Shown here piece by piece: positions 27,511 through 36,055 of a stretch of DNA of 64,000 nucleotides. The notes beneath the pieces were generated by a model, which saw only the letters and a program-made list of their open reading frames with translations, ran no database searches and was not told where the DNA came from. Made by a program: the position numbers and the translations under genes. The DNA is from Lachnospiraceae bacterium oral taxon 500. GTDB taxonomy: Bacteria; Bacillota; Clostridia; Lachnospirales; Vallitaleaceae. Positions within the stretch are counted from its first letter, which is position 1. Each line of letters starts with the position of its first letter. Location: contig CP027241.1 in NCBI GenBank assembly GCA_002999035.1, positions 871,001-935,000 of the forward strand, read 5' to 3'.

Positions 27511-28494
27511 ATGAAAATATCATCCCTTAAAATTAAATCTTGGGCAAAGCTGGGACAAAGAGGAACGGTTTTTGGGATTGTTTTGCCGGAATTAGCAAAA
27601 CAAAAGGCAAATCTGAAACTGCTGACAGCTGATGTGGCTCTGCTTTCCGGCATGGAGCGGTTTTGCAGTCAGTATCCAGAGCAATTTTTAAACGTAGGCA
27701 TTGCCGAGCAAAATATGATTGGAATTGCGGCCGGTTTGGCTTTGGAAGGCGATATCGTCTTTGCAACAACTTACGCTTCTTTTTTGGCAGTCAGATGTTT
27801 GGAGCAGGTACGGCAGCATTTGGCCTATATGAAAAATAATGTTAAATTAATCAGCTTTTCGGCCGGTATGGCAGCGGCTAAATCGGGAGTGTCGCACTGG
27901 GCAACAGAAGATATCGCCTTTATGAACGCTTTGCCAAATATGGTGGTAATGTCGCCGGCCGACAGCTTGGAAGCACTGAAAATGACAGAATGGGCAGCAG
28001 AATATGAAGGTCCGGTCTATATTCGCCTCAGCGGCGGTGTAGATTGTCCAATTGTCTATGAAAATGATTATGACTGGCAGGCCGGGAAAATCATAACCTT
28101 GGCGGAAGGCCGTGAAGTGGCGCTGATTGCAACTGGTTTAATGGTCAAAGAAGCACTGGCCGCTGAAAAAATCTTAGCAGAAAAAGGAATTTCCTGCTCT
28201 GTCTATAATCTACATACCATTAAGCCCTTAGACCGGGAAAAACTGCGTGCAGTCTTTCAAACTCATTCGCTGATTGTTTCAATTGAAGAGCATAATGTAA
28301 TCGGTGGAATCGGCAGCGCCATCGCACAATATAAGTCAGAATTAACCAATATGCCCCGGCAGGTTATGATTGGCGTAGAAGATTTTGCAATTGACGCTGG
28401 CGGACAAAAATATATTTGGTCGGAGATTGGTTTAACCGCTGAAAAAATCGCCGACAGAGTAAAAAAAGAATGGGAGAAAACCTGTGATTGCTGA
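27511..28494 (+). CDS. Transketolase C-terminal subunit
   Basis: ATG at 27511 is chosen, with GGAG upstream, just after the stop of the N subunit. The 327 residues carry the pyrimidine-binding domain with the catalytic Glu in NVGIAEQNMIGIAAGLA, then TTYASFLAVRCLEQVR, and a C-terminal transketolase domain (about 200-327, EEHNVIGGIGSAIAQ). It forms the active site with the N subunit at their interface. It overlaps the LuxE-like gene by 11 bp, so the ORFs are translated together. Confidence 0.92.
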   Translation: MKISSLKIKSWAKLGQRGTVFGIVLPELAKQKANLKLLTADVALLSGMERFCSQYPEQFLNVGIAEQNMIGIAAGLALEGDIVFATTYASFLAVRCLEQVRQHLAYMKNNVKLISFSAGMAAAKSGVSHWATEDIAFMNALPNMVVMSPADSLEALKMTEWAAEYEGPVYIRLSGGVDCPIVYENDYDWQAGKIITLAEGREVALIATGLMVKEALAAEKILAEKGISCSVYNLHTIKPLDREKLRAVFQTHSLIVSIEEHNVIGGIGSAIAQYKSELTNMPRQVMIGVEDFAIDAGGQKYIWSEIGLTAEKIADRVKKEWEKTCDC

Positions 28495-29560
28495 TTTTTT
28501 TGAATGGGCACCATATGAACTGGAAAAAAAACAAAAAAACAAAAAATTGACGGAAGAATTGATCCGTCTGACCCGCTACCATCAAGCACACTGCGAACAT
28601 TACCGTCATTTTTTGGCAGCAAGTGGTTATGTGGAGGAAAAGGTACAGTCGGTGGCAGATATTCCGTTTTTTCCGGTGCGTTTGTTTAAAGAAATGGATC
28701 TTTTAAGCATTGACCAAAACGAAGTCTTTAAAATTATGACTTCCTCCGGTACGACCGGACAAAAGGCGTCAAAAATCTTTTTAGATAAGGAAACTGCCAT
28801 GCTTCAGCAAAAGGCGATGATTCAAATCTTAGGCGATTTTTGGGGCAAGCAGCGCTTGCCAATGCTGGTTGTTGACTCTCCTGATATTGTGCGGGATCGG
28901 GCTAAGTTTTCGGCGCGAGGAGCAGCGCTGATGGGCTTTCGAATGATGACTAGGGAAATGACCTATGTTTTGAACTCGGATATGAGTTTAAACTGGCCGG
29001 CACTCCACTCTTTTCTGGAAAAATACCAGCACCAGAAATTTATTGTTTTTGGCTTCACTTTTATGGTTTGGCAGCATTTTTATAAAGCTTTGCTTGGGCA
29101 GGAGCAACAATTTGACTTTGCTAATGCTTACTTAATGACTGGCGGCGGCTGGAAAAAATTAGAGGCAGAGGCAGTTCCCCGTCAGGAGTTTAAAGAGCGC
29201 CTCCGGGCGGCCTTAAATTTTCAACATTTCTTGGATCATTACGGTATGGTTGAACAAACGGGCTGTATGAATGTGGAGTGCGCACACGGGCATTTGCACG
29301 CCAGCAATTTTTCTGATGTGATTGTCCGAAATCCCGTAGATTTTTCCGTCTGCGACATCGGTCAAAAAGGTATTTTGCAGCTGGTATCAGTTTTGCCGCA
29401 TTCCTATCCCGGCCACAGCTTACTCAGTGAGGATGAGGGTATGATTCTGGGGGAAGATGACTGCCCCTGCGGCCGCAAAGGCAAATATCTCGCCGTGCTG
29501 GGCAGGCTGAAAAATGCAGAATTAAGGGGGTGCAGTGATGTCTATGCCAGCCGTTTTTGA
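28484..29560 (+). CDS. LuxE-like acyl-protein synthetase, copy 1
   Basis: A GTG start follows GGGAG. The 358 residues belong to the LuxE/PaaK-like adenylate-forming group. The P-loop-like motif is MTSSGTTGQ (about 85-93), with LMTGGGWKK and HYGMVEQTG in the middle, then GEDDCPCGRKGKYL. Near the end, LRGCSD holds a cysteine in the place of the one acylated in Vibrio LuxE. LuxE activates a fatty acid with ATP, carries it on that Cys and hands it to LuxC. There is no luciferase here. The gene overlaps luxC-like copy 1 by 23 bp, as expected for a tight partner. Confidence 0.85.
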   Translation: MIADFFEWAPYELEKKQKNKKLTEELIRLTRYHQAHCEHYRHFLAASGYVEEKVQSVADIPFFPVRLFKEMDLLSIDQNEVFKIMTSSGTTGQKASKIFLDKETAMLQQKAMIQILGDFWGKQRLPMLVVDSPDIVRDRAKFSARGAALMGFRMMTREMTYVLNSDMSLNWPALHSFLEKYQHQKFIVFGFTFMVWQHFYKALLGQEQQFDFANAYLMTGGGWKKLEAEAVPRQEFKERLRAALNFQHFLDHYGMVEQTGCMNVECAHGHLHASNFSDVIVRNPVDFSVCDIGQKGILQLVSVLPHSYPGHSLLSEDEGMILGEDDCPCGRKGKYLAVLGRLKNAELRGCSDVYASRF

Positions 29561-30764
29561 TAAACTTCATTATTTAGTCGGCGATAGCAATTGTTTGGGC
29601 AATATGCCCCGTCAAAAAGCATTGCCGTTTTTTTCCGAGGAAGTCGTTGATTTTTTAGGTGCTCTGTCAAAAACTATTTTTGCCGATAAAAAAGCCCGCG
29701 AGTATAAAGATGTTATGGCTTATGCTTATTGGATTCGGAATGCTTCGCTGCGACAGGCGGCGCTGGTGCATCAGGATGATAAACGGCGAATAGGCCGGGG
29801 TGTGGTCTTTCATATTGCTCCCTCTAATGTGCCGGTCAACTTTGCGGTGTCAATGACTTCGGCTATGTTGGCAGGAAACGCTTCTATCATTCGAGTATCG
29901 GACAAAACGTTTGCGCAGGTTACTATCATTTGTGATGCGATAAACAAGTTGCTGGGTTCAACACACAGCCATTTAAAAGGATATATCTGTATTCTTCGTT
30001 ATGAGCATAACGAGGAAATCACGCAGGCTTTGACCAATTTTTGTGATGTTCGAGTCGTTTGGGGCGGTAATCAGACTATTCACGCAATCCGGCAGGCGGC
30101 GCTGCCGCCGCGGGCGATTGAGATGACCTTTGCCGACCGCCATTCGCTGGCAGTCATTGATGCTGACAGTTATTTGTTGGCAGATGCGAAACAAGTAGCC
30201 GAACATTTTTATACCGATACCTACTATATTGATCAAAACGCCTGCAGTTCGCCGCGTCTGGTCGCATGGCTGGGGCGGGAAACAGAAGCGGCCAGACAGC
30301 GCTTTTGGAAAACACTGGCCGAAAAAGTAAAAGATGAATATATTTTTCAGCCTATTCAGGCAATTGACAAATATACAGCTTTTGCTCGGCTGGGTATGGC
30401 GCAGGAAGGTATTACTCTGCTGGCAGAAGACAATCGGCTGTTTCGCCTGCCGGTTACCAATCTGACAGCAGATTTAATGGATTATAAAGAGGGCGGCGGC
30501 TTTTTCTTTGAGTATGTACTAAAGGATTTAGAAGAACTTTTGCCGATTATGGGCAAATCTTGTCAAACTGTGGCTTATTTAGGAAATCTGGCTGAACAAT
30601 TAGAGCAATTGGTTATCACCAACGGCGTTCGAGGTGTAGACCGGATTGTTCCAATTGGTGAAACTATGGACCTTACTTTTTTCTGGGATGGCTTTGATAT
30701 GATAAAAACAATGAGCCGAATCCTTGACCGCACAGTCGAAAAAGGGAGAAAAGCAGATGAGTAA
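29538..30764 (+). CDS. LuxC-like acyl reductase, copy 1
   Basis: ATG at 29538 follows AAGGGGGTG by 5-7 bases, a site located inside the codons of LuxE RGCSD. The 408 residues show GRGVVFHIAPSNVPVNFA (nucleotide-binding ALDH-like motif), LPPRAIEMTFADRHS and the probable active-site Cys in YYIDQNACSSPRLVAWL (about residue 235). They also contain the C-terminal GVRGVDRIVPIGETMDL. LuxC enzymes reduce an acyl group, taken over as a Cys thioester, to an aldehyde with NADPH. In this cluster it should supply the aldehyde for the next step. Confidence 0.87.
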   Translation: MSMPAVFDKLHYLVGDSNCLGNMPRQKALPFFSEEVVDFLGALSKTIFADKKAREYKDVMAYAYWIRNASLRQAALVHQDDKRRIGRGVVFHIAPSNVPVNFAVSMTSAMLAGNASIIRVSDKTFAQVTIICDAINKLLGSTHSHLKGYICILRYEHNEEITQALTNFCDVRVVWGGNQTIHAIRQAALPPRAIEMTFADRHSLAVIDADSYLLADAKQVAEHFYTDTYYIDQNACSSPRLVAWLGRETEAARQRFWKTLAEKVKDEYIFQPIQAIDKYTAFARLGMAQEGITLLAEDNRLFRLPVTNLTADLMDYKEGGGFFFEYVLKDLEELLPIMGKSCQTVAYLGNLAEQLEQLVITNGVRGVDRIVPIGETMDLTFFWDGFDMIKTMSRILDRTVEKGRKADE

Positions 30765-31491
30765 AAACGCAATTGTAACCGGCGGCAGCCGGGGAATTGG
30801 CCTAGCACTGGTTGAAAAGCTGGCTAAAAGCGGCATCAATGTTTGGACTTGCGCCAGAAAACCACAGCCAGAAATTGAAAAAGAATGGCAGCAATTAAGC
30901 CAAGCCTGCAATGTTTGGATTCGGCCGGTTTATTTTGACCTGTTAGATGACAAGCAAATAGAAGCAGCTTATTTAAAAATTCTATCCGAGAAAGAAAGCA
31001 TTGATATCCTGATTAACAATGCCGGCATCGGACATCTGGGACTGCTGGAAATGACCCGATTTGAGGATATTAAAAAGATTTATCAAATCAATGTTTTAGC
31101 GCCGATTCGGCTGTGTCAGCTGGTCTTGAAAAAAATGACCCGGCAACGTTCCGGCTATATCCTCAATATTGTGTCAACTGCCGCCGATGAGGTTTATATG
31201 GGAAATTCCATTTACGGCGCTTCTAAAGCCGCTTTGGCCCAGTTTACCAAATCACTGGCTGCTGAAGTTGCCAGCCGGGGAATCACGGTCAATGCAGTAG
31301 CGCCAGGATTGACCGATACAGAAATGAGTCCTATTTTTGAAGGCACAGACCCTACTCTGCCAATGCAAAGAAGCGCACTCGGCCGAAAACTGACACCCGC
31401 AGAAGTAGCTGATGCAGCCATCGCTTTGATGTCGCCGGAAATGAGAATGCTCAATGGTCAGGTGATTGCCGTCAACGGAGGTGCAAAATAA
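30757..31491 (+). CDS. Short-chain dehydrogenase/reductase (FabG-like), second of two
   Basis: ATG at 30757 has GGGAGAAAAGCAG before it and overlaps the end of the LuxC-like gene. The 244 residues have TGGSRGIGLALVEKL, NNAGIGHLG, catalytic Ser in NIVSTAA, Tyr-Lys in YGASKAALAQFTKSL and the ending LNGQVIAVNGG. It is a paralogue of the first SDR of the operon. Two SDRs suggest two redox steps or one reductase for each of the two LuxE/LuxC pairs. Confidence 0.88.
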   Translation: MSKNAIVTGGSRGIGLALVEKLAKSGINVWTCARKPQPEIEKEWQQLSQACNVWIRPVYFDLLDDKQIEAAYLKILSEKESIDILINNAGIGHLGLLEMTRFEDIKKIYQINVLAPIRLCQLVLKKMTRQRSGYILNIVSTAADEVYMGNSIYGASKAALAQFTKSLAAEVASRGITVNAVAPGLTDTEMSPIFEGTDPTLPMQRSALGRKLTPAEVADAAIALMSPEMRMLNGQVIAVNGGAK

Positions 31492-31492
31492 A

Positions 31493-32533
31493 ATGCCGGG
31501 AAAATTAGAAGAACGATATCGCTTTTATTTAGCCAAAAAGCAAGATATTCTCGATATTATGACATATATCGGCAAATACTGGAAACCGAATCATATTTTG
31601 GCACAAAATCGGGAGTTTTTTGAATATGAATTTGCCGCCGGAGAGGATATTCACTTTGTGTTGGCCCGCGACAGAAAAGATGAAAGTTTAGCCGGTATTC
31701 ACGGCTATTACCTTTGTTCCAAGAACAAAGCACATTGGGATATTTGGGGTTCGATGTGGAGCGCCCGCAGTGAGCCGGATGATCTCCCCTTTTTAGGCGT
31801 GGAACTGGCCCGGCAAAGGGACAAGCTGCTGAAAGAACGCTGCCAGATTGGAGTGGGCAACAATCCCAAAACTGCAATCCCCCTGCTGGAAAGAGTTTTT
31901 AAGCACCACTGCGGAAAATTGGATCATTATTATATGCTGAATGATTTAAAAGAATATACAATCGCGCAAATAAAGACAAAACCGCTCCCCTCCTCCAGCC
32001 AAACGGACGACAAAGGATATTTTTTAGAGCGCATAGAAACTCCGGCCGAACTGGCTGCAAAGTTTCCGTTTACCGATTATACCGACCAAATCCCCTATAA
32101 AGACTTATGGTACTATCAGCATCGTTTTTTTGAGCATCCCGTTTATCACTATCTGATTTACGGCTGCTTTACTCCCGAACAGAAAATGAAAGCAATTTTA
32201 GTCTTTCGCCGGCAGGAACAAAATGATTCGGCCGTGCTCCGGCTGGTAGATTATTACGGAGAGCATGAGGCTTTATCGCACTTGAACCGGGAACTGCGGG
32301 CGCTGTTAGGGCCGGAAATGGAATATATTGATTTTTATTGCTGCGGTTTTGCGCCGGAAATTCTGACAGCGGCAGGCTTTGTTTTAAAAAATGCCGAAGA
32401 CGGCAATATTATTCCCAATTATTTTGAGCCCTTTGTGCCGGAAAATATAGATATATGGTATAACAGCAGTCTGCCTAATCCCATCATCTGCAAGGCCGAT
32501 GCCGATCAGGACAGACCCAATGCCGTCAAATAA
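31493..32533 (+). CDS. GNAT-like acyltransferase-type protein, copy 1
   Basis: ATG at 31493 follows GGAGG, which is inside the last codons of the SDR. The 346 residues have an N-terminal GNAT-like half (about 1-165, DILDIMTYIGKYW, FVLARDRKDESLAGIHGYY, IGVGNNPKTAIPLLERVF). The motif CGKLDHYYMLND resembles proteins of polysaccharide-modifying loci. A second alpha/beta half follows (about 185-335). A clear acetyl-CoA loop (Q/RxxGxG/A) is not obvious. It is a distant paralogue of the protein at 35119. It may transfer an acyl group to the pathway product; this is inferred from fold and context only. Confidence 0.55.
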   Translation: MPGKLEERYRFYLAKKQDILDIMTYIGKYWKPNHILAQNREFFEYEFAAGEDIHFVLARDRKDESLAGIHGYYLCSKNKAHWDIWGSMWSARSEPDDLPFLGVELARQRDKLLKERCQIGVGNNPKTAIPLLERVFKHHCGKLDHYYMLNDLKEYTIAQIKTKPLPSSSQTDDKGYFLERIETPAELAAKFPFTDYTDQIPYKDLWYYQHRFFEHPVYHYLIYGCFTPEQKMKAILVFRRQEQNDSAVLRLVDYYGEHEALSHLNRELRALLGPEMEYIDFYCCGFAPEILTAAGFVLKNAEDGNIIPNYFEPFVPENIDIWYNSSLPNPIICKADADQDRPNAVK

Positions 32534-32545
32534 AATGAAACAGAA

Positions 32546-32580
32546 AACTCAGGCAAGTCATTCCAACTTCTTGCCTGCAC
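32546..32580. promoter_or_regulatory. Short hairpin between the two halves of the cluster
   Basis: CAGGCAAG (32550-32557) and CTTGCCTG (32570-32577) form a perfect 8-bp stem with a 12-base loop, in the only real gap (69 bp) of the operon. No T-run follows, so it is more likely a processing or attenuation site than a terminator. The left arm and flank repeat the sequence at 25786-25806. Confidence 0.55.
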
Positions 32581-32602
32581 TATACACAAAAAGGAGAGAA
32601 AA

Positions 32603-32839
32603 ATGACAAACGAAGAAAAGTATATCAATGCCTTTACAGAAGCTTTCGAATTGGAAGTTGAAGACGCCAAAAAAGCAAAATACGGGCAAACAACTAATTG
32701 GGATTCGGTCGGACATATGGAACTGATTGCCGCGCTGGAGGATGCTTTTGCGGTAATGCTGGATATGGATGATGTCATCGCCTTAAACTCTTTTGACAAA
32801 GGTAAAGAATTATTAAGAAAGTACGAAGTGGAGATATAG
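32603..32839 (+). CDS. Acyl carrier protein
   Basis: A 78-residue acidic helical protein with AGGAGAG before the ATG. The phosphopantetheine attachment serine is in TNWDSVGHMELIAALE, and the helix pattern is that of a type II ACP. It is a dedicated copy, separate from fatty-acid genes. Standing first in the second half of the operon, before the second LuxE/LuxC pair, it probably carries the acid substrate that the terminal AMP ligase loads. Confidence 0.87.
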   Translation: MTNEEKYINAFTEAFELEVEDAKKAKYGQTTNWDSVGHMELIAALEDAFAVMLDMDDVIALNSFDKGKELLRKYEVEI

Positions 32840-32850
32840 GAGAAAAGCAA

Positions 32851-33927
32851 ATGGATTACTCGGCAGTATTGGCGCAGGAGGCTTTCACCTTGGAAAAAGC
32901 GCAGAAAAGAGCGCTTTTAAACCGGCGGCTGCGGGAATTGGTGCAGTATCATTATGAGAATTGCCCGGAATACGGGCGAATTTTAGATTTTTTGGACTTT
33001 TCCCCGGAAAAAGAACTGGAATATGAGGACAGTCCCTTCATCCCGATTCGGCTATTTAAAGAACTGGCTTTAAAAAGCATACCGGAAGAACAGATTTTTA
33101 AAGTTATGACTTCATCGGGCACAACCGGACAAGCTGTATCCAAAGTTTATCTGGACGAGGAAACTTCCCGTAATCAGCAAAAAACCTTAATCAAAATTAT
33201 GGCGGATTTTCTGCCGGCGGAACGAATGCCGATGCTCATTCTGGATACAGCCAGGGTTGTTAAGGAACGAAACTTCTTTTCGGCCCGTCGCGCCGGAATT
33301 TTAGGTTTTTCCTTATTCGGCAGGGACAAGTTCTATGCTCTTGATGACGATATGCAGCTAAACATTGCACAAATTGAGGAGTTTTTGCAAAAATACCATA
33401 ACCAGCCGATTTTTGCCTTTGGCTATACCTTTATTATTTGGCAGTACTTGTATGAAGAATTAAAAAAACAAGGCCGCCGGTTAGACCTTTCTCATGTGAC
33501 TTTGGTGCATGGCGGCGGCTGGAAAAAGCTGGCAAACCGCAATATTACCGACCGCCAATTTAGAGAAGGACTGCTGGAAACCACCGGCTTAAAGCAAATT
33601 TATGAGTTTTACGGCATGGCCGAGCAAACCGGGACAATTTATTTGGCCTGTGAACATGGGCATATGCATACCAGCAGCTATTCGGATATTTTAATTCGGC
33701 GGGCAAAGGATTTTTCACTGTGCGATATCGGTGAAAAAGGAATGATTCAGTTGATTTCCCTGCTTCCTCAGTCCTATCCGGGACATAATATCCTGACAGA
33801 GGATGAAGGAATGATTCTGGGCGAGGATGATTGCCCCTGCGGCCGAAAAGGCAAATACTTTAAAATCTTGGGCCGAATTCAAAAAGCCGAAGTAAGGGGG
33901 TGCAGCGATACCTATGAACGCAAATAA
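32851..33927 (+). CDS. LuxE-like acyl-protein synthetase, copy 2
   Basis: A 358-residue paralogue of the protein at 28484, with the same layout. It has MTSSGTTGQ, VHGGGWKKL, FYGMAEQTG, LPQSYPGHNILTEDEGMILG, GEDDCPCGRKGKYF and a C-terminal VRGCSD with the presumed acyl-carrying Cys. GGAG lies before the ATG. It overlaps the second LuxC-like gene by 14 bp. Whether it takes acid directly or acyl from the ACP cannot be told from sequence. Confidence 0.85.
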   Translation: MDYSAVLAQEAFTLEKAQKRALLNRRLRELVQYHYENCPEYGRILDFLDFSPEKELEYEDSPFIPIRLFKELALKSIPEEQIFKVMTSSGTTGQAVSKVYLDEETSRNQQKTLIKIMADFLPAERMPMLILDTARVVKERNFFSARRAGILGFSLFGRDKFYALDDDMQLNIAQIEEFLQKYHNQPIFAFGYTFIIWQYLYEELKKQGRRLDLSHVTLVHGGGWKKLANRNITDRQFREGLLETTGLKQIYEFYGMAEQTGTIYLACEHGHMHTSSYSDILIRRAKDFSLCDIGEKGMIQLISLLPQSYPGHNILTEDEGMILGEDDCPCGRKGKYFKILGRIQKAEVRGCSDTYERK

Positions 33928-35116
33928 AATCAAACATTATACCGGCAATTATTTGGAACTGGGACGGCCGCTGGCAATTTTTGCACCATCGGTCTGCGAT
34001 TTTCTGCAGGAGTTGTCGCAGGTTTTGATGAAAGACCCTGAAGCCAAGGCGTTTCCGGATATTATCACCTTTGCTTTTTGGATTCGGCGGACCAATCTGC
34101 AAAAATATAAGGCTAACTATCCGGCCGAGCTGCGGGCAATAGGTCGGGGAACAGCGTTTCATATTGCGCCGTCCAATGTGCCGATTAATTTTGCTTTTTC
34201 TCTGGCATTCGGCCTTTTAGCCGGTAATGTCAATATTATCCGGGTTTCCAGCCGGGATTTCCCGCAGACAGACATTGTCTGCCGTCATATAAAACACTTG
34301 CTGGCAAGCGGTCAATATCCAAGGCTGGAAAAAAATATTATTGTCCTGTCTTATGAGCATGATTCAGAAATAACGGATTACTTTTCAGCACAGTGCGATG
34401 CCCGCATTATTTGGGGCGGCGACCGGACGATTGCTGAAATTCGCCGTTCTCCCTTGCCGCCGCGGGCAGTTGAACTGACCTTTGCCGACCGCTATTCTTT
34501 TTCCCTGATTGATGCCGGGCAGTTTTTGGCAATAGGCAATGCAGAACTATCCAAACTGGCAAATGCTTTTTATAACGATACCTATCTGATTGACCAAAAT
34601 GCCTGCTCATCGCCGCATCTCATTGCTTGGCTGACAGCAGACTTATCAGCGGACACTTTGGCAGCAGTCAAAGAACGATTTTGGCAGGCAGTAGCCGAAG
34701 CTGCTAAAAAATGGGAAATTCAGGATATTCATGCCAGTGAAAAATATCTCCTTGCCTGTAAATATGCGGCGGAGTACCCGGCGCTCAAAAAGCTGCGGCG
34801 CTATGCCAATTATGTTTATGTTATGGAATTAGCAGAAATCCGGGCACAGGTTTCAGAAATCAGAGGCAAGTTCGGTTTGTTTGCAGAAACAAATATTCAT
34901 TCTTATCACGAGCTTTTACCGATCCTTGGTAAAAACACGCAAACTATCACCTACTATGGAATTAACCCGCAAGAGTTGGCCGATTGGGTCATTACCGAGG
35001 GTCTCCTTGGCGTTGACCGGATTGTACCGTTCGGTGCTTCTTTGGAACTGGATTTGATTTGGGACGGTTATGACTGGATTGGCAGCCTCTCACGCCGGAT
35101 TACGGCAGGCAGGTAA
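33914..35116 (+). CDS. LuxC-like acyl reductase, copy 2
   Basis: The 400 residues start with ATG at 33914, with AAGGGGG 13 bases upstream in the LuxE RGCSD codons. It has GRGTAFHIAPSNVPINFA, LPPRAVELTFADRYS, the presumed catalytic Cys in YLIDQNACSSPHLIAWL and GLLGVDRIVPFGASLEL. It is a clear paralogue of the copy at 29538. Its presence with its own LuxE suggests a second substrate or a heteromeric complex. The stop lies 2 bp before the next gene. Confidence 0.87.
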   Translation: MNANKIKHYTGNYLELGRPLAIFAPSVCDFLQELSQVLMKDPEAKAFPDIITFAFWIRRTNLQKYKANYPAELRAIGRGTAFHIAPSNVPINFAFSLAFGLLAGNVNIIRVSSRDFPQTDIVCRHIKHLLASGQYPRLEKNIIVLSYEHDSEITDYFSAQCDARIIWGGDRTIAEIRRSPLPPRAVELTFADRYSFSLIDAGQFLAIGNAELSKLANAFYNDTYLIDQNACSSPHLIAWLTADLSADTLAAVKERFWQAVAEAAKKWEIQDIHASEKYLLACKYAAEYPALKKLRRYANYVYVMELAEIRAQVSEIRGKFGLFAETNIHSYHELLPILGKNTQTITYYGINPQELADWVITEGLLGVDRIVPFGASLELDLIWDGYDWIGSLSRRITAGR

Positions 35117-35118
35117 CT

Positions 35119-36018
35119 ATGGCAGCAGATATTAAAACGAGAACAGCCACGACAGCGGATACGGACGCGATTTTAGAATTTTTACGAGTAAACTTTCCCC
35201 GGCGAAAACTGTATTATGAAAACCGGCAGTTTTTTTTGAATGAATTTCAGGCGGATGATAACATGCTTAATTTTTGGCTGGCAGCTGACGAAAGCAGCGG
35301 TGAGTTGCTGGCGGTATCCAGTTATTATCCGGCCAATACTAAGGATTCGCCGGATATTATTTCCGGAATTTGGTATGCCAAAGACAGCGGACCGGTCATG
35401 CTGGGCTTTTTGCTCCGGCGAGAAATGCTGAAGCATTTAAATGCCCGTTTTTTTTGCGGAACAACCGCAGTCGAGAGTTCGTTCCGCTCGCACCGTTCCT
35501 TTGCCAAATGGATCAACCCCTTTCAGAAGTGGATATTGCGCGGGGGGGGGTACACTCAATCCTCTAAATATAAGGAATTGACCGAAATAACAGCGGCAGC
35601 CGAACTGAAAAAATGCTTAACCGAGGGGCAGATTGTTTTTGAAAACGCAGTCGAAAAAGATTTTTCTTACTTTTACCGGCGGTATTGGCAGAATCAATTT
35701 TTGGGATATCGAACTTTTTCTTTTCAAACAGACAAAGGTACCGAAAGTTTGGTTGTCTTAAAAAAAGATTCTCTTAAATCAAGCTTGATTTTGTTTGATT
35801 ATGCCGGTCGGGAAAGCCTGCTTCCGGAAATGACCGCTGCCTTCGCCGAGCAACTGGCGCGGCAGCAATGCGGTCGGCTTTCTTTCCGGCAAATTGGCTT
35901 TGATGAGACTTTTTTAGCAGCAGCCGGGTTTGAACCGGCACCGGAAAACGAAGCGGTGCTGTATGGCTTCGCCAATCAGCCAATTCGAATGACCGAAGGA
36001 GACGGTATTTTTGAATAA
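35119..36018 (+). CDS. GNAT-like protein, copy 2, with a coding poly-G tract
   Basis: A 299-residue protein with an N-terminal GNAT-like part (about 1-115, ATTADTDAILEFLRVNFP, FWLAADESSGELLAVSSYY). The C-terminal alpha/beta half (about 165-290, ESLVVLKKDSLKSSLILFDY) is in the same order as the copy at 31493. The two align poorly around 130-150. There the gene contains nine consecutive G (35542-35550) coding Gly-Gly-Gly, and the GKLDHYY motif of copy 1 is missing. Gain or loss of one G would shift the frame, so the gene may be phase-variable, or the tract may carry a sequencing error. Function as in copy 1, not established. Confidence 0.5.
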   Translation: MAADIKTRTATTADTDAILEFLRVNFPRRKLYYENRQFFLNEFQADDNMLNFWLAADESSGELLAVSSYYPANTKDSPDIISGIWYAKDSGPVMLGFLLRREMLKHLNARFFCGTTAVESSFRSHRSFAKWINPFQKWILRGGGYTQSSKYKELTEITAAAELKKCLTEGQIVFENAVEKDFSYFYRRYWQNQFLGYRTFSFQTDKGTESLVVLKKDSLKSSLILFDYAGRESLLPEMTAAFAEQLARQQCGRLSFRQIGFDETFLAAAGFEPAPENEAVLYGFANQPIRMTEGDGIFE

Positions 36019-36055
36019 AACCTGCCGCGCTTTTCCGGCAGAAAGGACAAAGACT

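Noticed and set aside
28484-35116. Bioluminescence (lux) operon
   Set aside because: LuxC- and LuxE-like genes are present but no luxA, luxB or luxD-like gene is seen in the window.
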